Below are positions 25,452 to 37,110 of a stretch of DNA of 64,000 nt, in pieces. Made by a program: the position numbers and the translations under genes. The DNA comes from Panulirus ornatus (taxonomy: Eukaryota > Arthropoda > Malacostraca > Decapoda > Palinuridae). The stretch covers positions 18,009,502 to 18,073,501 of the forward strand of contig NC_092226.1 of NCBI RefSeq assembly GCF_036320965.1, in the 5' to 3' direction. The notes under the pieces were generated by a model that was not told where the DNA came from, made no database searches, and worked only from the letters and a program-made list of their open reading frames with translations. How positions within the stretch are numbered: the stretch's first letter is position 1; each line of letters opens with the position of its first letter.

Positions 25452-26441
25452 ATCTTTCTTCACCTTGAATAAACGAGTTTCGTCATAAATTCTCTCGGCG
25501 CCTGGCATCAAAATGTCGACCAAATAACGAATTCAGGTCTGTACAAGACCTGCCCTCGCGACGGTCATACCGCCAGGCTGTTGGCCACATACCACCTCCT
25601 CCTCCTCCGTTATCCTCGACTCATGATTTCGTAATCAAGGGAGCACAGCAGCGTTGACAGGAGACACGGTGGTGAGGAATTCCCATTCGGTATTCTGTGG
25701 ATCCGTAAATCGTGCACTGTGAGCTGACGTGATAAGGACCCAGTCAATTATCATTTCAAATGAACTTGTGAATTACATTCCTTTTACGATACGATGGGAT
25801 GGTAAGCGCGTTGTAAGAGTTTACACTGGGTATTGCTCGTTCTGTGAGTGATGTCGGGAAATTCAACCAGTAGAGGAATTCTTTTCATCCATGTATGTGA
25901 AATATGTCGTAGTTATAACGTCTTCTTCCTCCTTCCACTAGTGCCTCGTTCGACACATCTCACCTCACCTCATGACTGAGACCTAAGTCACACAGAACAC
26001 CTTTCCCGGCCATTTCTATCGACCGCTTTTATGAAGACGTGGCGTCCCGTCTGTGTAACATATTACAGACGAATGACCACCCCCAGCGTACTGACATTAT
26101 CCAGTGGGCCACTCCCGACCTGTGGGCCTTCCCGACACACTACCAGAAGTGTGAGGAGAGGAGAGTGTTGGCCGCTAGGGGGGCGGGGGTGGGGGAGGGC
26201 ACACACACTCGTCCAGGCGAGCTGTGTTGCCAACCATCAGTGTGACAGATGTGGAGACGTAAATTCCTGTTCTGCAGCAACGCAACTTTGATATTCGTGA
26301 CGGAGCACATCGCCTGGAATGCGAGGTTGCTTCATATCTCGATCTCTGAACAACATCCGATAATACGTTTCTTTGTGTTAGCTTTATATAAGCTGAGATG
26401 ACACAGGGAACTCAATACCCCAGTCAAGGCCATCTCATTAG

Positions 26442-26442
<1 letters not shown>
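25449..26442. other. unclassified sequence
   Basis: No tandem repeat or known motif was seen. Short frames near 26030-26290 have no recognisable similarity. Confidence 0.4.

Positions 26443-26519
<77 letters not shown>
26443..26519. repeat. (AT)n microsatellite forming a SINE tail
   Basis: About 38 AT units directly abut the 3' end of the minus-strand SINE. Confidence 0.95.
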
Positions 26520-26687
26520 TATAGCCTAAGACAGGTTCTCCTTTTTATCGAGGGGAGGATGAAGAACTGGGTTGACTGTGGACAAACTGCCGAGACCAGG
26601 ATTCGGACCTGCGCACTTCGACGTGAGACGGCCCGTGAACACGTGACAGCCAGCAACGCTGACCACAACACCACGGAGGACCGAACG
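26520..26687 (-). mobile_element. tRNA-derived SINE with TA tail
   Basis: On the minus strand the element starts near 26687 with CTCCGTGGTGTTGTGGTCAG and CGTTGCTGG, resembling a tRNA A box (26650-26665). About 45 bases on is GGTCCGAATCC (26599-26609), one base from the B-box consensus GGTTCGANTCC. This is an RNA polymerase III internal promoter. A non-tRNA body follows with CCACAGTCAACCCAG and TTCATCCTCCCCTCGATAAA, a body I associate with crustacean SINEs, and it ends in a TA microsatellite. The tRNA head is too diverged to act as a tRNA. It is non-autonomous and would need a LINE partner; which one is not evident. Confidence 0.75.
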
Positions 26688-27207
26688 TAACATACATATT
26701 TGAGAATCTTGACGTTTGCCTGTCACTGGAATGCCAGGAGTCGAGAATTATTCCTTTTTTTCTGGACAATATTTTGGTCAGGCCATAACACAAGGACCTT
26801 TTTCAAGGACGTCTCTACTGGAGGTGCTGGGGGGAAGGGTCTTCCTTCTGTACATTAACCGTAACATCTGTGGACCAAACCAGACTTGATCCTTGAACAT
26901 GAGGACACCACACTCTGTGTCCTCATTACCAATGGAGATTCACAGCAGGACGCACTCCATCCCTGGTGACCCAGCAACAGGCTGCCGCCACTACACTCGA
27001 CACACCGAGACACTCTGAAAAATGGTCTTCACAAAACAGGAACTGTCACCTCGGGTAGACCACCGCCGCTGTGCCACCTCTCGATGGCATTGTATATAAA
27101 GGCTGGAGCTGTACAGAAGCTGTGGGTGACTGTGATTCCTGTGCTCCAGGGTGGAGCACTGAGGAAGGTCTGTTACTTAAGGCAAACGAATGGAATCATA
27201 CAGAAGC
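26688..27207. other. unclassified sequence
   Basis: No recognised gene. TATATAAAGGCTGG at about 27094 looks like a TATA box but has no supported gene downstream; the same 12-mer occurs at about 18693. Confidence 0.4.

Positions 27208-27254
<47 letters not shown>
27208..27254. repeat. (AC)n microsatellite
   Basis: About 23 uninterrupted AC units. Confidence 0.97.
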
Positions 27255-27256
<2 letters not shown>

Positions 27257-27424
27257 GACCTGGCCACCACCAACGCTGAGGGTCAGTCTCACAAGGCATC
27301 CATCCATCCAGGTCGCTCGTTTTCAATAGGATTTTTTGAGCAATTATGAGGTACATAATGGCGCTACCTCGTGGGCGCGGGTGGCGGCGATTCCAGGACG
27401 TCTGCACACCACTATCTGCTATCA

Positions 27425-27590
27425 CTGTACATGTAATGTTACAGGTTACTCTCCACGTAATGTTCTTGGTCACTCTCCATGTAATGTTCTTGGCCACTGT
27501 CCATGTGATGTCCCTGGTCACTGTCCATTTAGTGCTACTACACTGCCCGTATCATGTTAGTGGTCACTGCCCATGTAACATCATTTGTTA
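27425..27590. repeat. 24-bp minisatellite, about 7 copies
   Basis: The unit is CCATGTAATGTTCTTGGTCA plus CTCT or CTGT, increasingly diverged to the right. Confidence 0.88.
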
Positions 27591-27639
27591 GTGCTCAATA
27601 ACTGTCTTCTCACTTTCACTGTCATAAAAGTTTCACTCT

Positions 27640-27832
27640 CCTCACACAGTCACTGTCCCCACATTAACTCTTCTCACAGTCACTGTCCTCTCACAGTCCC
27701 TGCCCACACACTGTCACTGTCCTCTCACAGTCCCTGCCCACACACTGTCACTGTCCTCTCACAGTCCCTGCCCACACACCACACACTGTCACTGTCCTCT
27801 CACAGTCCCTGCCCACACACCACTCTCTTGTC
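27640..27832. repeat. 34-bp minisatellite, about 5 copies
   Basis: TGTCACTGTCCTCTCACAGT followed by CCCTGCCCACACAC. One copy has an extra CACACAC. Confidence 0.92.
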
Positions 27833-28121
27833 AGTATGCACATTCTGCTACTGCCCACAGTGTTGCCACAGTACCCAGTCACCGTTACTATCCCCACACT
27901 CAGGGGTGGGTGTCCTGCCACTGTCCATACACGGCCCTACCACCCTTGTGTGCAGGCAGTGACCCGCGTCAGAGAGGGAAGTGGAGACGACAGTTACACA
28001 GTGGGAGTGTCTGCTTTAGCGGGTCTCCAGTGGACATTTCCACTTGGTATTCATGTGCAAAACATCACGGTCGAGGGCCTGCGTGTGTACAGGCCAAGAG
28101 GTAGTGGAGGGGAGGGTTAGA
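27833..28121. other. unclassified sequence
   Basis: No motif recognised. Short frames here carry no family signature. Confidence 0.4.

Positions 28122-28169
<48 letters not shown>
28122..28169. repeat. (CA)n microsatellite
   Basis: About 24 CA units, 57 bases from the next CA run. Confidence 0.97.
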
Positions 28170-28170
<1 letters not shown>

Positions 28171-28217
28171 TGGGGGCCCACCAGTGTAGATTTCCCTCCT
28201 TTTACAAATAGCTAATT

Positions 28218-28225
<8 letters not shown>

Positions 28226-28281
<56 letters not shown>
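28226..28281. repeat. (CA)n microsatellite with CG start
   Basis: GCGCGC precedes about 27 CA units, a potentially Z-DNA-prone alternating purine-pyrimidine tract. Confidence 0.97.
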
Positions 28282-28283
<2 letters not shown>

Positions 28284-28708
28284 ATACATGCCAGTATGTA
28301 CGATCAGTGAGCCTTGCTGTAGGAGCAGGTGAGGCAAGTGTGGCCAGCCAGTCAACCAGAGGTGACCAGACGACCAATTAATATTAATGCCTGGCGAGGA
28401 ACGTGTGGCCACATCTGATGGACCCCCATCAAGGTCCTGGCCACCAGCCTCCTCCTCCTCCTCCTCCTCCTCAAGGATTAGTCCCAGGCCTGGAGTCTTT
28501 CTCCAAATACCTGAAGCCTTGATGGTGGTAGACCTGGAGCGCGTGTCATAGGCCTTCTGTATTCCTTTACTCCCTGCACCCCTTCCCTCTTGCCTCTACC
28601 CGTACCCACCTCCTCCAGAGGGCCAACACATCACCGCCAGCTGGAGGTAATGATGGTGAAATGAGTAAGAGGCTTTTCTTTTATCTGTTGTGAGGGGATG
28701 ACAGTGAC
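28282..28708. other. unclassified, with (CCT)n at 28448-28472
   Basis: Eight CCT units are the only clear repeat. No gene signal. Confidence 0.5.

Positions 28709-28774
<66 letters not shown>
28709..28774. repeat. (CT)n microsatellite
   Basis: About 32 uninterrupted CT units. Confidence 0.98.
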
Positions 28775-28778
<4 letters not shown>

Positions 28779-28877
28779 ACGGCGGGGTAGAGAGAGAGGG
28801 AGCTCCTGCTAACGGCATCGTTCTTTTTATCCTATCATGATCTCACGTTGCCAAGGTGTGGACCCGTTTGTTGTCTG

Positions 28878-28962
28878 CGGGCCATTCTTTCGTCTGTTTC
28901 CTTGCGCTACCTCGCTAATGCGGGAGACAGCGACAAAGTATGAGAAATAGATAAATAAAAAG
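28878..28962 (+). mobile_element. LINE family A 3'-end fragment
   Basis: This matches the reverse complement of 12522-12590 closely: GGCCATTCTTTCGTCTGTTT, then CCTTGCGCTACCTCGC and GGGAGACAGCGACAAAGTAT. It ends in an A-rich tail, GATAAATAAAA. It is a severely truncated copy, of the 3' untranslated end only, in the plus orientation unlike its relatives here. Confidence 0.85.
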
Positions 28963-29010
28963 TTTGAACTCGTCTCCTGTTTCGGGGTTGTCATAGAGAG
29001 CTGTGTACAC

Positions 29011-29124
29011 ACACCAACACACCCACACCCACCCACCCACCCACCTACACACAACCACCCACCCACCCACCCACAACCACCCACCCACCCACCCACACCC
29101 ACCCACCCACCCACCCACCCACAC
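29011..29124. repeat. (CACC)n tetranucleotide repeat
   Basis: CACCCACC runs are interrupted by CACAACCA and CTACACACA. They begin about 50 bases after the LINE tail. Confidence 0.93.
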
Positions 29125-29504
29125 CAGGAATCAAGTTGTTCTAATTGAAAAATGAAGGAAGTGTTTGCCTCCACGACTTGGAAATTGATACCGCCTGTGT
29201 CGGGCGATGACTTTCGCTGGTGAGGGATGACGACATGTACGCATCGGGACGTGTTCCCAGAGCCGCGTGTAATTCGCGGTCGGGTAAACTGATCCTGACG
29301 TCTGGTCTCAACTTCCCCGTCTAGCAACGACCGCTAATCTCGATCTGTTCAGCGGATGATAACCAGTGTACCGCTAGCTACAGCCACCGCTGGAAACTGA
29401 CTCACGTGAACGATACAAAGGTTCACGTGAGACTCGACTGAGTCAGGGGGGGACATTATACCACAGGTTTGGGTCCATAATGTTTTGTGATCATTGTCCA
29501 AGTA
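29125..29504. other. unclassified sequence
   Basis: Nothing recognised on either strand. Confidence 0.4.
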
Positions 29505-29776
29505 ACCAACATTATTATCATTATTGTTATTATTATCATTGTTATTATTATTATTTTTTTTTTTCTGTCCCGCGTTTGCGAGGTAGCGCAAGGAAACAGA
29601 CGAAAGAAATGGCCCAACCCACCCCCATACACATGTATATACATACGTCCACACACGCAAATATACATACCTACACAGCTTTCCATGGTTTACCCCAGAC
29701 GCTTCACATGCCCTGATTCAATCCAATCATTATCATTATTATCATTATTGTTATTATTTTTATTATTATTATTATA

Positions 29777-29818
<42 letters not shown>

Positions 29819-29882
29819 ATTATTATTATTATAATTATCAACATTATTATTATTATTATGATTATCATTATTATTATTATTA

Positions 29883-29931
<49 letters not shown>

Positions 29932-30072
29932 TATTAGTTATTTTTATTATTATTATCATCATTATGTTATGCATAATTATTATCATTATTATCATTTATT
30001 ATTATTAATATCATTATCATTATCACTATTATCATTATCATTATTATCACTATCATCATTATCATCATTTAA
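29505..30072. repeat. (ATT)n/(ATC)n array interrupted by a LINE insertion
   Basis: ATT-rich trinucleotide repeats with ATC and GTT variants flank both sides of a 174-base LINE fragment (29554-29727). The right-hand part is about 345 bases. Ile/Asn-only frames across it are artefacts. Confidence 0.95.
29554..29727 (-). mobile_element. LINE family A 3'-end insertion inside an ATT array
   Basis: An 11-base T run (the A tail) is followed by CCGCGTTTGCGAGGTAGCGC and the rest of the family A 3' segment. It is nearly identical to 12538-12697 and stops abruptly at GATTCAATCCA. The near-identity suggests a recent insertion. It carries no coding part. Confidence 0.9.
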
Positions 30073-30433
30073 AGCAATCCATGGCCCTAAGCATATCAGC
30101 AAAGAGTCACCACACAACATACTCAACACAGCTGTGGCCTTCCCTTTGGTAGTACACAACTATGAAAATTCTGGTGTACACCAGCACACGTCCTTGCATC
30201 TTCCTCACTCCCAGGTCCAGGATGTAGACTCTGCCTCTACGTCTTTCTTATGAGGTAATACAAGAGCCATCATCATCATCAACGGAGGCTCTTCACATGT
30301 ACATCATCTGCGTCCCGCTGTGAGGAGTGAGGTTGCCACAGGTGCAGGGCTGAGCGCTGGCCTGAACCCATCATCCTTCTATCTCCACTTTGATCCCTGA
30401 CACAGTCAGGCTCAACCAACCCCCAACCCCCAA

Positions 30434-30434
<1 letters not shown>
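30073..30434. other. unclassified sequence
   Basis: No motif recognised. Confidence 0.4.

Positions 30435-30477
<43 letters not shown>
30435..30477. repeat. (AC)n microsatellite
   Basis: About 21 AC units. Confidence 0.97.
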
Positions 30478-30478
<1 letters not shown>

Positions 30479-30507
30479 GCACCACACCTCCTCACCGCAC
30501 CACACAT

Positions 30508-30554
30508 CCTCCTCCTCCTCACGCACCACACTCCTCCTCCTCCTCCTCCTCCTC
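30508..30554. repeat. (CCT)n repeat, interrupted
   Basis: Two CCT runs are separated by ACGCACCACA. Confidence 0.9.
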
Positions 30555-31461
30555 ACTCCCCAGAGCCACTCGCCACACAACTGCTGGCATCTCTGACATG
30601 AACCCGTCATCCGTCGTCTTCTGTCTCGAACTTCTACCACACGCAGGAGATAGATACGTGGGCCGTATTCTTTCTCTCTCATCCACGTGGATGATATACC
30701 TATTCATCTTTCTATCTGTCTATCCGTTTAACTATCCATCCATCCATCTATCTATCTATCTGTATAGCTTTATAGATAGATGTGTGTGTGTGTGTGATTA
30801 ACCTTTCACCACAGGAGTAATTTGAGTGTCGATGGTGTATATTATAGTGTTCCTCTTCCCATGTACAGTGTATTTCCCCACATTTACTGTGGCCTCGTGT
30901 ATGTCTGTAAACAAGACGCAGAACATGTGTCAACGTTGATATCGTACGTGTTCACCAGCGGCTAGGCTGACCCTCTGGCCACCACCCGCGCCGTCTGCTC
31001 CAGTAATGTTTACGATGAAGAGAGATCGTATTTATACGCTTGTCAGCCTCAGGTTGTGATCTTAAGGATGTTTTATCCTAATGAACCGGCAGTACATTTT
31101 TTTTTTGTCTCGAGTGTTGTTAAGTAAATCTCAGTGTCATGCAGTTTACCCTGCATGTGTAACAGGTTTAGATATTTATGTATACAACGTTGCTCGTACG
31201 CCCGGCAGCGGTCTTAGGGGGGACCAGTGTGGCATATGCCGAAGCTGCTGCTGCTGCTCTGCTGGGTCCGTTGGTAGGGTTCGCATTACGTCATTTGCTT
31301 TTGTCTTCGTGTTCTTTGGGTCTTTTGGAAGAGGATCTTCAATCTAAGAACGAGTTCTGACCCTAGTGACTGCGAGTGGTGAAGCCGGAGCCACCGAGCG
31401 GGTGTCAGACTAATGTGAGTGTTGTACACCAGAGGTTGGGTTCATCCATGGATGGGAAACT
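30555..31461. other. unclassified, with small simple repeats
   Basis: It contains ATCC/ATCT tetranucleotides near 30733-30763, a TG run at 30781-30797 and GCTGCTG at 31244-31259. No gene recognised. Confidence 0.4.
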
Positions 31462-31690
31462 ACCCAATCTACCAGCGATCTACTCCTCCTGTGTGTGACT
31501 ACCCGATCTACTCCTCCTATATGTGACTACCCGATCTACTCCTATGTGTGACTACCCGATCTACTCCTCCTATATGTGACTACCCGATCTACTCCTCCTA
31601 TGTGTGACTACCCGATCTACTCCTCCTATATGTGACTACCCGATCTATTCCTCCGATGTGTGACTACCCGATCTACTCCTCCGATATGTT
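31462..31690. repeat. 31-bp minisatellite, about 7 copies
   Basis: The unit is TGACTACCCGATCTACTCCT plus CCTATATGTG. TATATG and TGTGTG variants alternate from unit to unit, which implies a two-unit (62-bp) higher-order form. One unit lacks CTC. Confidence 0.93.
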
Positions 31691-31702
31691 TAATCTATTC
31701 CA

Positions 31703-32208
31703 GTGTTGGAAGCCACCTCACTCAATGTTGGAAGCCACCTCAGTTTTGGTTGGAAGCCACCACCTCAGTCAGTGAGCCAGTGTTGGAAGCTAGTTCAGTC
31801 AGTGAGCCATTGTTGGAAGCCACCTCAGTCAGTGTTGTAAGCCACCTCAGTTTGTGATGGAAGCCACCTCAGTCAGTGAGTCAGTGTTGCCAGTCACCTC
31901 AGTCAGTGTTGTAAGCCACCTCAGTTTGTGTTGGAAGCCACCTCAGTCAGTGAGCCAGTGTTGCCAGCCAACTCAGTCAGTGAGTCAGTGTTGCCAGCCA
32001 CTTCAGTCAGTGAGTCAGTGTTGGAAGCCACCTTAGTCAGTGAGTCAGTGTTAGAAGCCACCTCAGTCAGTGAGCCAGTGTTGCCATCCACTTCAGTCAG
32101 TGTTGGAAGCCACCTCAGTCCGTGAGCCAGTGTTGCCATCCACTTCAGTCAGTGTTGGAAGCCACCTCAGTCAGTGTTGGAAGCCACCTCAGTCAGTGTT
32201 GGAGGCCA
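31703..32208. repeat. 18/30-bp minisatellite
   Basis: GTTGGAAGCCACCTCAGTCA repeats, with or without an extra GTGAGCCAGT segment, so unit length varies. About 20 copies of the core. Both strands stay open for 60-70 codons by repetition only. Confidence 0.93.
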
Positions 32209-32300
32209 TCTTAACGACAGATGGAAGGTTATGTCACAGCTGGTTTGGGGCGCTGGACGTCTCAACTCGCTACTTCTTAAGACCCCTTACGTCATCTGAT

Positions 32301-32302
<2 letters not shown>

Positions 32303-32368
<66 letters not shown>
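32303..32368. repeat. (CT)n microsatellite
   Basis: About 33 CT units. Confidence 0.98.
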
Positions 32369-32370
<2 letters not shown>

Positions 32371-32384
32371 CCAGGCCACGCGCC

Positions 32385-33640
32385 CTGGTGTCCCTGGCCA
32401 AGCAGGGCTCCTCACCTCACTCCGGCCTGCCACCTGCTCAGAGCCACCTTCCTACCACAGACCCGCCAGCTGGCATTTCCTCCCTCCTCATGACCCACCA
32501 GCTGGTGCCCCCTCCTTCTCCCTAACCACAAGCTGATGCCCTTCCCTTCCCTAGATCCGCCAGCTGGGAGCCCTTACCCTCCACACCAGCTGGCGTCCCC
32601 TCCCTCCCCCCGACCCATCGGGTGAAAATCCTCTCCCTCCTCGTGACCCACCAGCTGGCGCCTCCTCACATTCCAGATTCGCCAACTGGCGCCTCTTATC
32701 TTACCCCCTGCTGGAAACTCCCTCCCTTCCCCAGACCCACCACCTGGTGCCTTCCTCTCCCTACCACCTGGGAACTCTCTAACCCCACCTGATCCATCAA
32801 CTGACGACACTCCCTTCCTCCCACCCCAACCATCTGGGAGCACCCCTCCAATCCGACTCACTTGCTGGTGTTCCCTCCCGTCCCACCAGCTGGTGTCCCC
32901 TCCTTCCCCCTCACCCACCAGCTGGGATCTCCTTCTCATCCTAGGCCCACCAGTTGACGACCCTCCCCCACAGGCCCACCAATCAGCGCCCTTTCTCTTC
33001 TTGTACCAGCTGGAAGCCCCCACACTATCCCTGGGAACCCTCGCACTGTCCCAGACCCACCACCTGGGAGCCCCCACACTGTCCCAGACCCACCACCTGG
33101 GAACCCCCACACTGTCCCAGACCCACCACCTGGGAGCCCCCACACTGTCCCAGACCCACCACCTGGGAGCCCCCACACCGTCCCAGACCCACCACCTGGG
33201 AGCCCCCACACCGTCCCAGACCCACCACCTGGGAGCCCCCACACCGTCCCAGACCCACCAGCCGCGAAGCCTCTCCCTCCCCAAGGCCCGCTTGCTGGAA
33301 ACCCCCTACCCCAGTCCCACCATCTGGTAGGACCCTCTCTTCCCAGGACACACCACCTGGGAGCTCCTTTCCCAAACCCACCAGCTGGGAGCACCCTACC
33401 CCAAGACCCACCAGCTGGAAGCATCCTACCCCAAGACCCACCAGCTGGAAGCATCCTACCCCAAGACCCACCAGCTGGGAGCACCTATAACCCCAAGACC
33501 CACCAGCTAGGAGCATCCTACCCCAAGACCCACCAGCTGGAAGCATCCTACCCCAAGACCCACCAGCTGGAAGCATCCTACCCCAAGACCCACCAGCTGG
33601 AAGCATCCTACCCCAAGACCCACCAGCTGGGTGAACTCCC
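32385..33640. repeat. 33/30-bp minisatellite with CAGCTGG cores
   Basis: The left part is degenerate (CACCAGCTGG every 30-45 bases). The middle, about 33020-33260, is a tight 33-bp array of CAGACCCACCACCTGGGAGC units. The right, about 33370-33630, is a 30-bp array of AAGACCCACCAGCTGGAAGC units. The subtypes descend from one ancestral unit (ACCCACCA-CTGG-AGC). Frames up to 236 codons are repetition artefacts. Confidence 0.93.
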
Positions 33641-33827
33641 CCCTCTCCCTGGGGGGTGTGTTAGAGGGCTGGGACCAGCTGTGGTTGCGCCAGCCTGGGC
33701 CGTACCTGACCTGCTGGGCGAGTGACACACCAGGAATGTGTGTTGTTGGTCCAGACCCGAGGGCTCGCTCGTGTTGGCCTCGGTGCGAACATTACTGAAG
33801 TAATTAACCTCCTGATCACTACCGTAC

Positions 33828-36124
33828 CCTCCCTCACAACGACGGTACTGCACCTCACAACGACGGTACCGTCCCTCACAACGACGGTACTGCACCTCAC
33901 AACGACGGTACCGTCCCTCACAACGACGGTACTGCACCTCACAACGACGGTACTGCACCTCACAACGACGGTACTGCACCTCACAACGACGGTACGGTCC
34001 CTCACAACGACGGTACCATCCCTCACAACGACGGTACCGTCCCTCACAACGACGGTACTGTACCTCACAACGACGGTACTGCACCTCACAACGACGGTAC
34101 CGTCCCTCACAACGACGGTACGGTCCCTCACAACGACGGTACGGTCCCTCACAACGACGGTACTGCACCTCACAACGACGGTACTGCACCTCACAACGAC
34201 GGTACTGCACCTCACAACGACGGTACCGTCCCTCACAACGATGGTACTGCACCTCACAACGACGGTACCGTCCCTCACAACGACGTACGGTCCCTCACAA
34301 CGACGGTACTGCACCTCACAACGACGGTACTGCACCTCACAACGACGGTACTGCACCTCACAACGACGGTACTACACCTCACAACGACGGTACCGTCCCT
34401 CACAACGACGGTATCGTCCCTCACAACGACGGTATCGTCCCTCACAACGACGGTACCGTCCCTCACAACGACGGTATCGTCCCTCACAACGACGGTACCG
34501 TCCCTCACAACGACGGTATCGTCCCTCACAACGACGGTACCGTCCCTCACAACGACGGTACCGTCCTTCACAACGACGGTACCGTCCCTGACAACGACGG
34601 TACTGCACCTCACAATGACGGTACCGTCCCCCACAACGACGGTACCGTCCTTCACAACGACGGTACCGTCCCTCACAACGACGGTACTGCACCTCACAAC
34701 GACGGTACCGTCCCTGACAACGACGGTACTGCACCTCACAATGACGGTACCGTCCCTCACAACGACGGTACCGTCCCTCACAACGACGTACCGTCCCTCA
34801 CAACGACCATATCCTCCCTCACAACGACGTACGGTCCCTCACAACGACGGTATCGTCCCTCACAACGACGCACGGTCCCTCACAACGACGGTACTGCACC
34901 TCACAACGACGGTACCGTCCCTCACAACGACGGCACTGCACCTCACAACGACGGTACCGTCCCTCACAACGACGCACGGTCCCTCACAACGACGGTACTG
35001 CACCTCACAACGACGGTACTGCACCTCACAACGACGGTACTGCACCTCACAACGACGGTACTACACCTCACAACGACGGTACCGTCCCTCACAACGACGG
35101 TATCGTCCCTCACAACGACGGTATCGTCCCTCACAACGACGGTACCGTCCCTCACAACGACGGTATCGTCCCTCACAACGACGGTACCGTCCCTCACAAC
35201 GACGGTATCGTCCCTCACAACGACGGTACCGTCCCTCACAACGACGGTACCGTCCTTCACAACGACGGTACCGTCCCTGACAACGACGGTACTGCACCTC
35301 ACAATGACGGTACCGTCCCCCACAACGACGGTACCGTCCTTCACAACGACGGTACCGTCCCTCACAACGACGGTACTGCACCTCACAACGACGGTACCGT
35401 CCCTGACAACGACGGTACTGCACCTCACAATGACGGTACCGTCCCTCACAACGACGGTACCGTCCCTCACAACGACGTACCGTCCCTCACAACGACCATA
35501 TCCTCCCTCACAACGACGTACGGTCCCTCACAACGACGGTATCGTCCCTCACAACGACGCACGGTCCCTCACAACGACGGTACTGCACCTCACAACGACG
35601 GTACCGTCCCTCACAACGACGGCACTGCACCTCACAACGACGGTACCGTCCCTCACAACGACGCACGGTCCCTCACAGTGACGGTACCGTCCCTCACAAC
35701 GACGTACGGTCCCTCACAACGACGGTACTGCACCTCACAACGACGGTACTGCACCTCACAACGACGGTACCGTCCCTCACAACGACGGTACCGTCCCTCA
35801 CAACGACGGTACCGTCCCTCACAACGACGGTATCGTCCCTCACAACGACGGTACCGTCCCTCACAACGACGGCATCGTCCCCCACAACGACGGCATCGTC
35901 CCTCACAACGACGGTATCGTCCCTCACAACGACGGCATCGTCCCCCACAACGACGGCATCGTCCCTCACAACGACGGTATCGTCCCTCACAACGACGGTA
36001 TCGTCCCTCACAACGACGTACGGTCCCTCATAATGACGGTACCGTCCCTCACAACGACGTACGGTCCCTCACAACGACGGTATCGTCCCTCACAACGACG
36101 GTACCGTCCCTCACAACGACGGTA
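33828..36124. repeat. 21-bp minisatellite, about 109 units, with 689-bp higher-order repeat
   Basis: The unit is CACAACGACGGTACCGTC plus three bases. Two main types exist: ACCGTCC units contain the perfect 12-bp palindrome GACGGTACCGTC, while ACTGCAC units break it. A TATCGT type is also common. A run of variants including the single ACTACACC unit at 34371 reappears at 35060, exactly 689 bases later. The following 400 bases keep the same order of variants, so a long block was duplicated recently. Frames stay open because 21 is a multiple of three (TTTVPSL and VVVRDGT). Confidence 0.97.
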
Positions 36125-36244
36125 TGACCCATGATCACAAAGAAACGACTCTTGATCACGGTGGTACGAACTTGGTCTTTGAGTCTGGAATATATGGGTC
36201 AGGTCAAAAGGTAGTTCATGATACTTATGGATCGTAACATCTGC

Positions 36245-36778
36245 TTGTTCAAGGGTCGTACCGTCCTCAAGGGTCGTACTGTCCTGTTTAATGGTCGTGC
36301 CCTCCTGCTCAAGAGTCGTACTGTCCTGTTTAAGGGTCGTACCCTCCTGCTCAAGAGTCGTACTGTCCTGTTTAAGGGTCGTACCCCCTGCTCAAGGGTC
36401 GTACTGTCCTGTTTAAGGGTCGTACCCCCTGCTCAAGGGTCGTACTGTCTTGTTTAAGGGTCGTGCCATTCTGGTCAAGGGTCGTACTGTCCTTTTTAAT
36501 GGTCGTGCCTTCCTGCTCAAGGGTCGTACTGTCTTGTTTAAGGGTCGTGCCCTCCTGCTCAAGAGTCGTACTGTCCTGTTTAAGGGTCGTGCGCTCCTGT
36601 CAAGGGTCGTACTGTACTTCTCAGTGATCTCATCATCCTGCTCAAGGGTCGTACCGCTCTGCTCAAGGGTCGTACCACTCTGCTCAAGGGTCGTAGCGCT
36701 CTGCTCAAGGGTCGTACCACTCTGCTCAAGGGTCGTACCACTCTGCTCAAGGGTCGTACCGCTCTGCTCAAGGGTTTG
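36245..36778. repeat. 21/42-bp minisatellite, about 25 units
   Basis: Two 21-bp subunits alternate: GTCGTACTGTCCTGTTTAAG and GTCGTACCCTCCTGCTCAAG. The right end becomes a simple 21-bp array of GTCGTACCACTCTGCTCAAG. The GTCGTAC core resembles the inverse of the preceding array, but the relation is unproven. Confidence 0.93.
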
Positions 36779-36989
36779 AATAAGAAAAATATAATAAATC
36801 ATATCGGCAAAAATGATGTGTACTTGAAGATGAATATGACAGAATGCAAGGGGGAAAAAATCTTGATAATATAATTTGATCATAGGCAACATGAACCAGT
36901 GAGTCAGACGTGAAATCATTACTCGCTAAATAAATAATAATAAATGATAATTGTTTGACGTCCATGTTCAGCTGCATGGATACAATGTC

Positions 36990-37110
36990 CGCCATCCTAG
37001 CAATGCCAGGAATGTGTGTCATCCTAGTAATACCAGGAATGTGTGTCATCCTAGTAATACCAGGAATGTGTCATCCTAGTAATACCAGGAATGTGTGTCA
37101 TCCTAGTAAT
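36990..37110. repeat. 27-bp tandem repeat, about 4 copies
   Basis: CATCCTAGTAATACCAGGAA followed by TGTGTGT. One copy is four bases shorter. Confidence 0.92.

Noticed and set aside
26599..26665. Functional tRNA gene
   Set aside because: A- and B-box matches exist, but acceptor and anticodon stems do not pair convincingly, and the body plus TA tail indicate a SINE.
18693..27108. TATA-box promoters: TATAAAGGCTGG at about 18693 and 27096
   Set aside because: No initiator, open frame or transcript support follows either site, and a shared 12-mer could be a small repeat.
33722..36127. Repeat proteins with TTTVPSL or VVVRDGT units
   Set aside because: They are open only because the unit is 21 bases. 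All frames on both strands are equally open and there is no selection signature.
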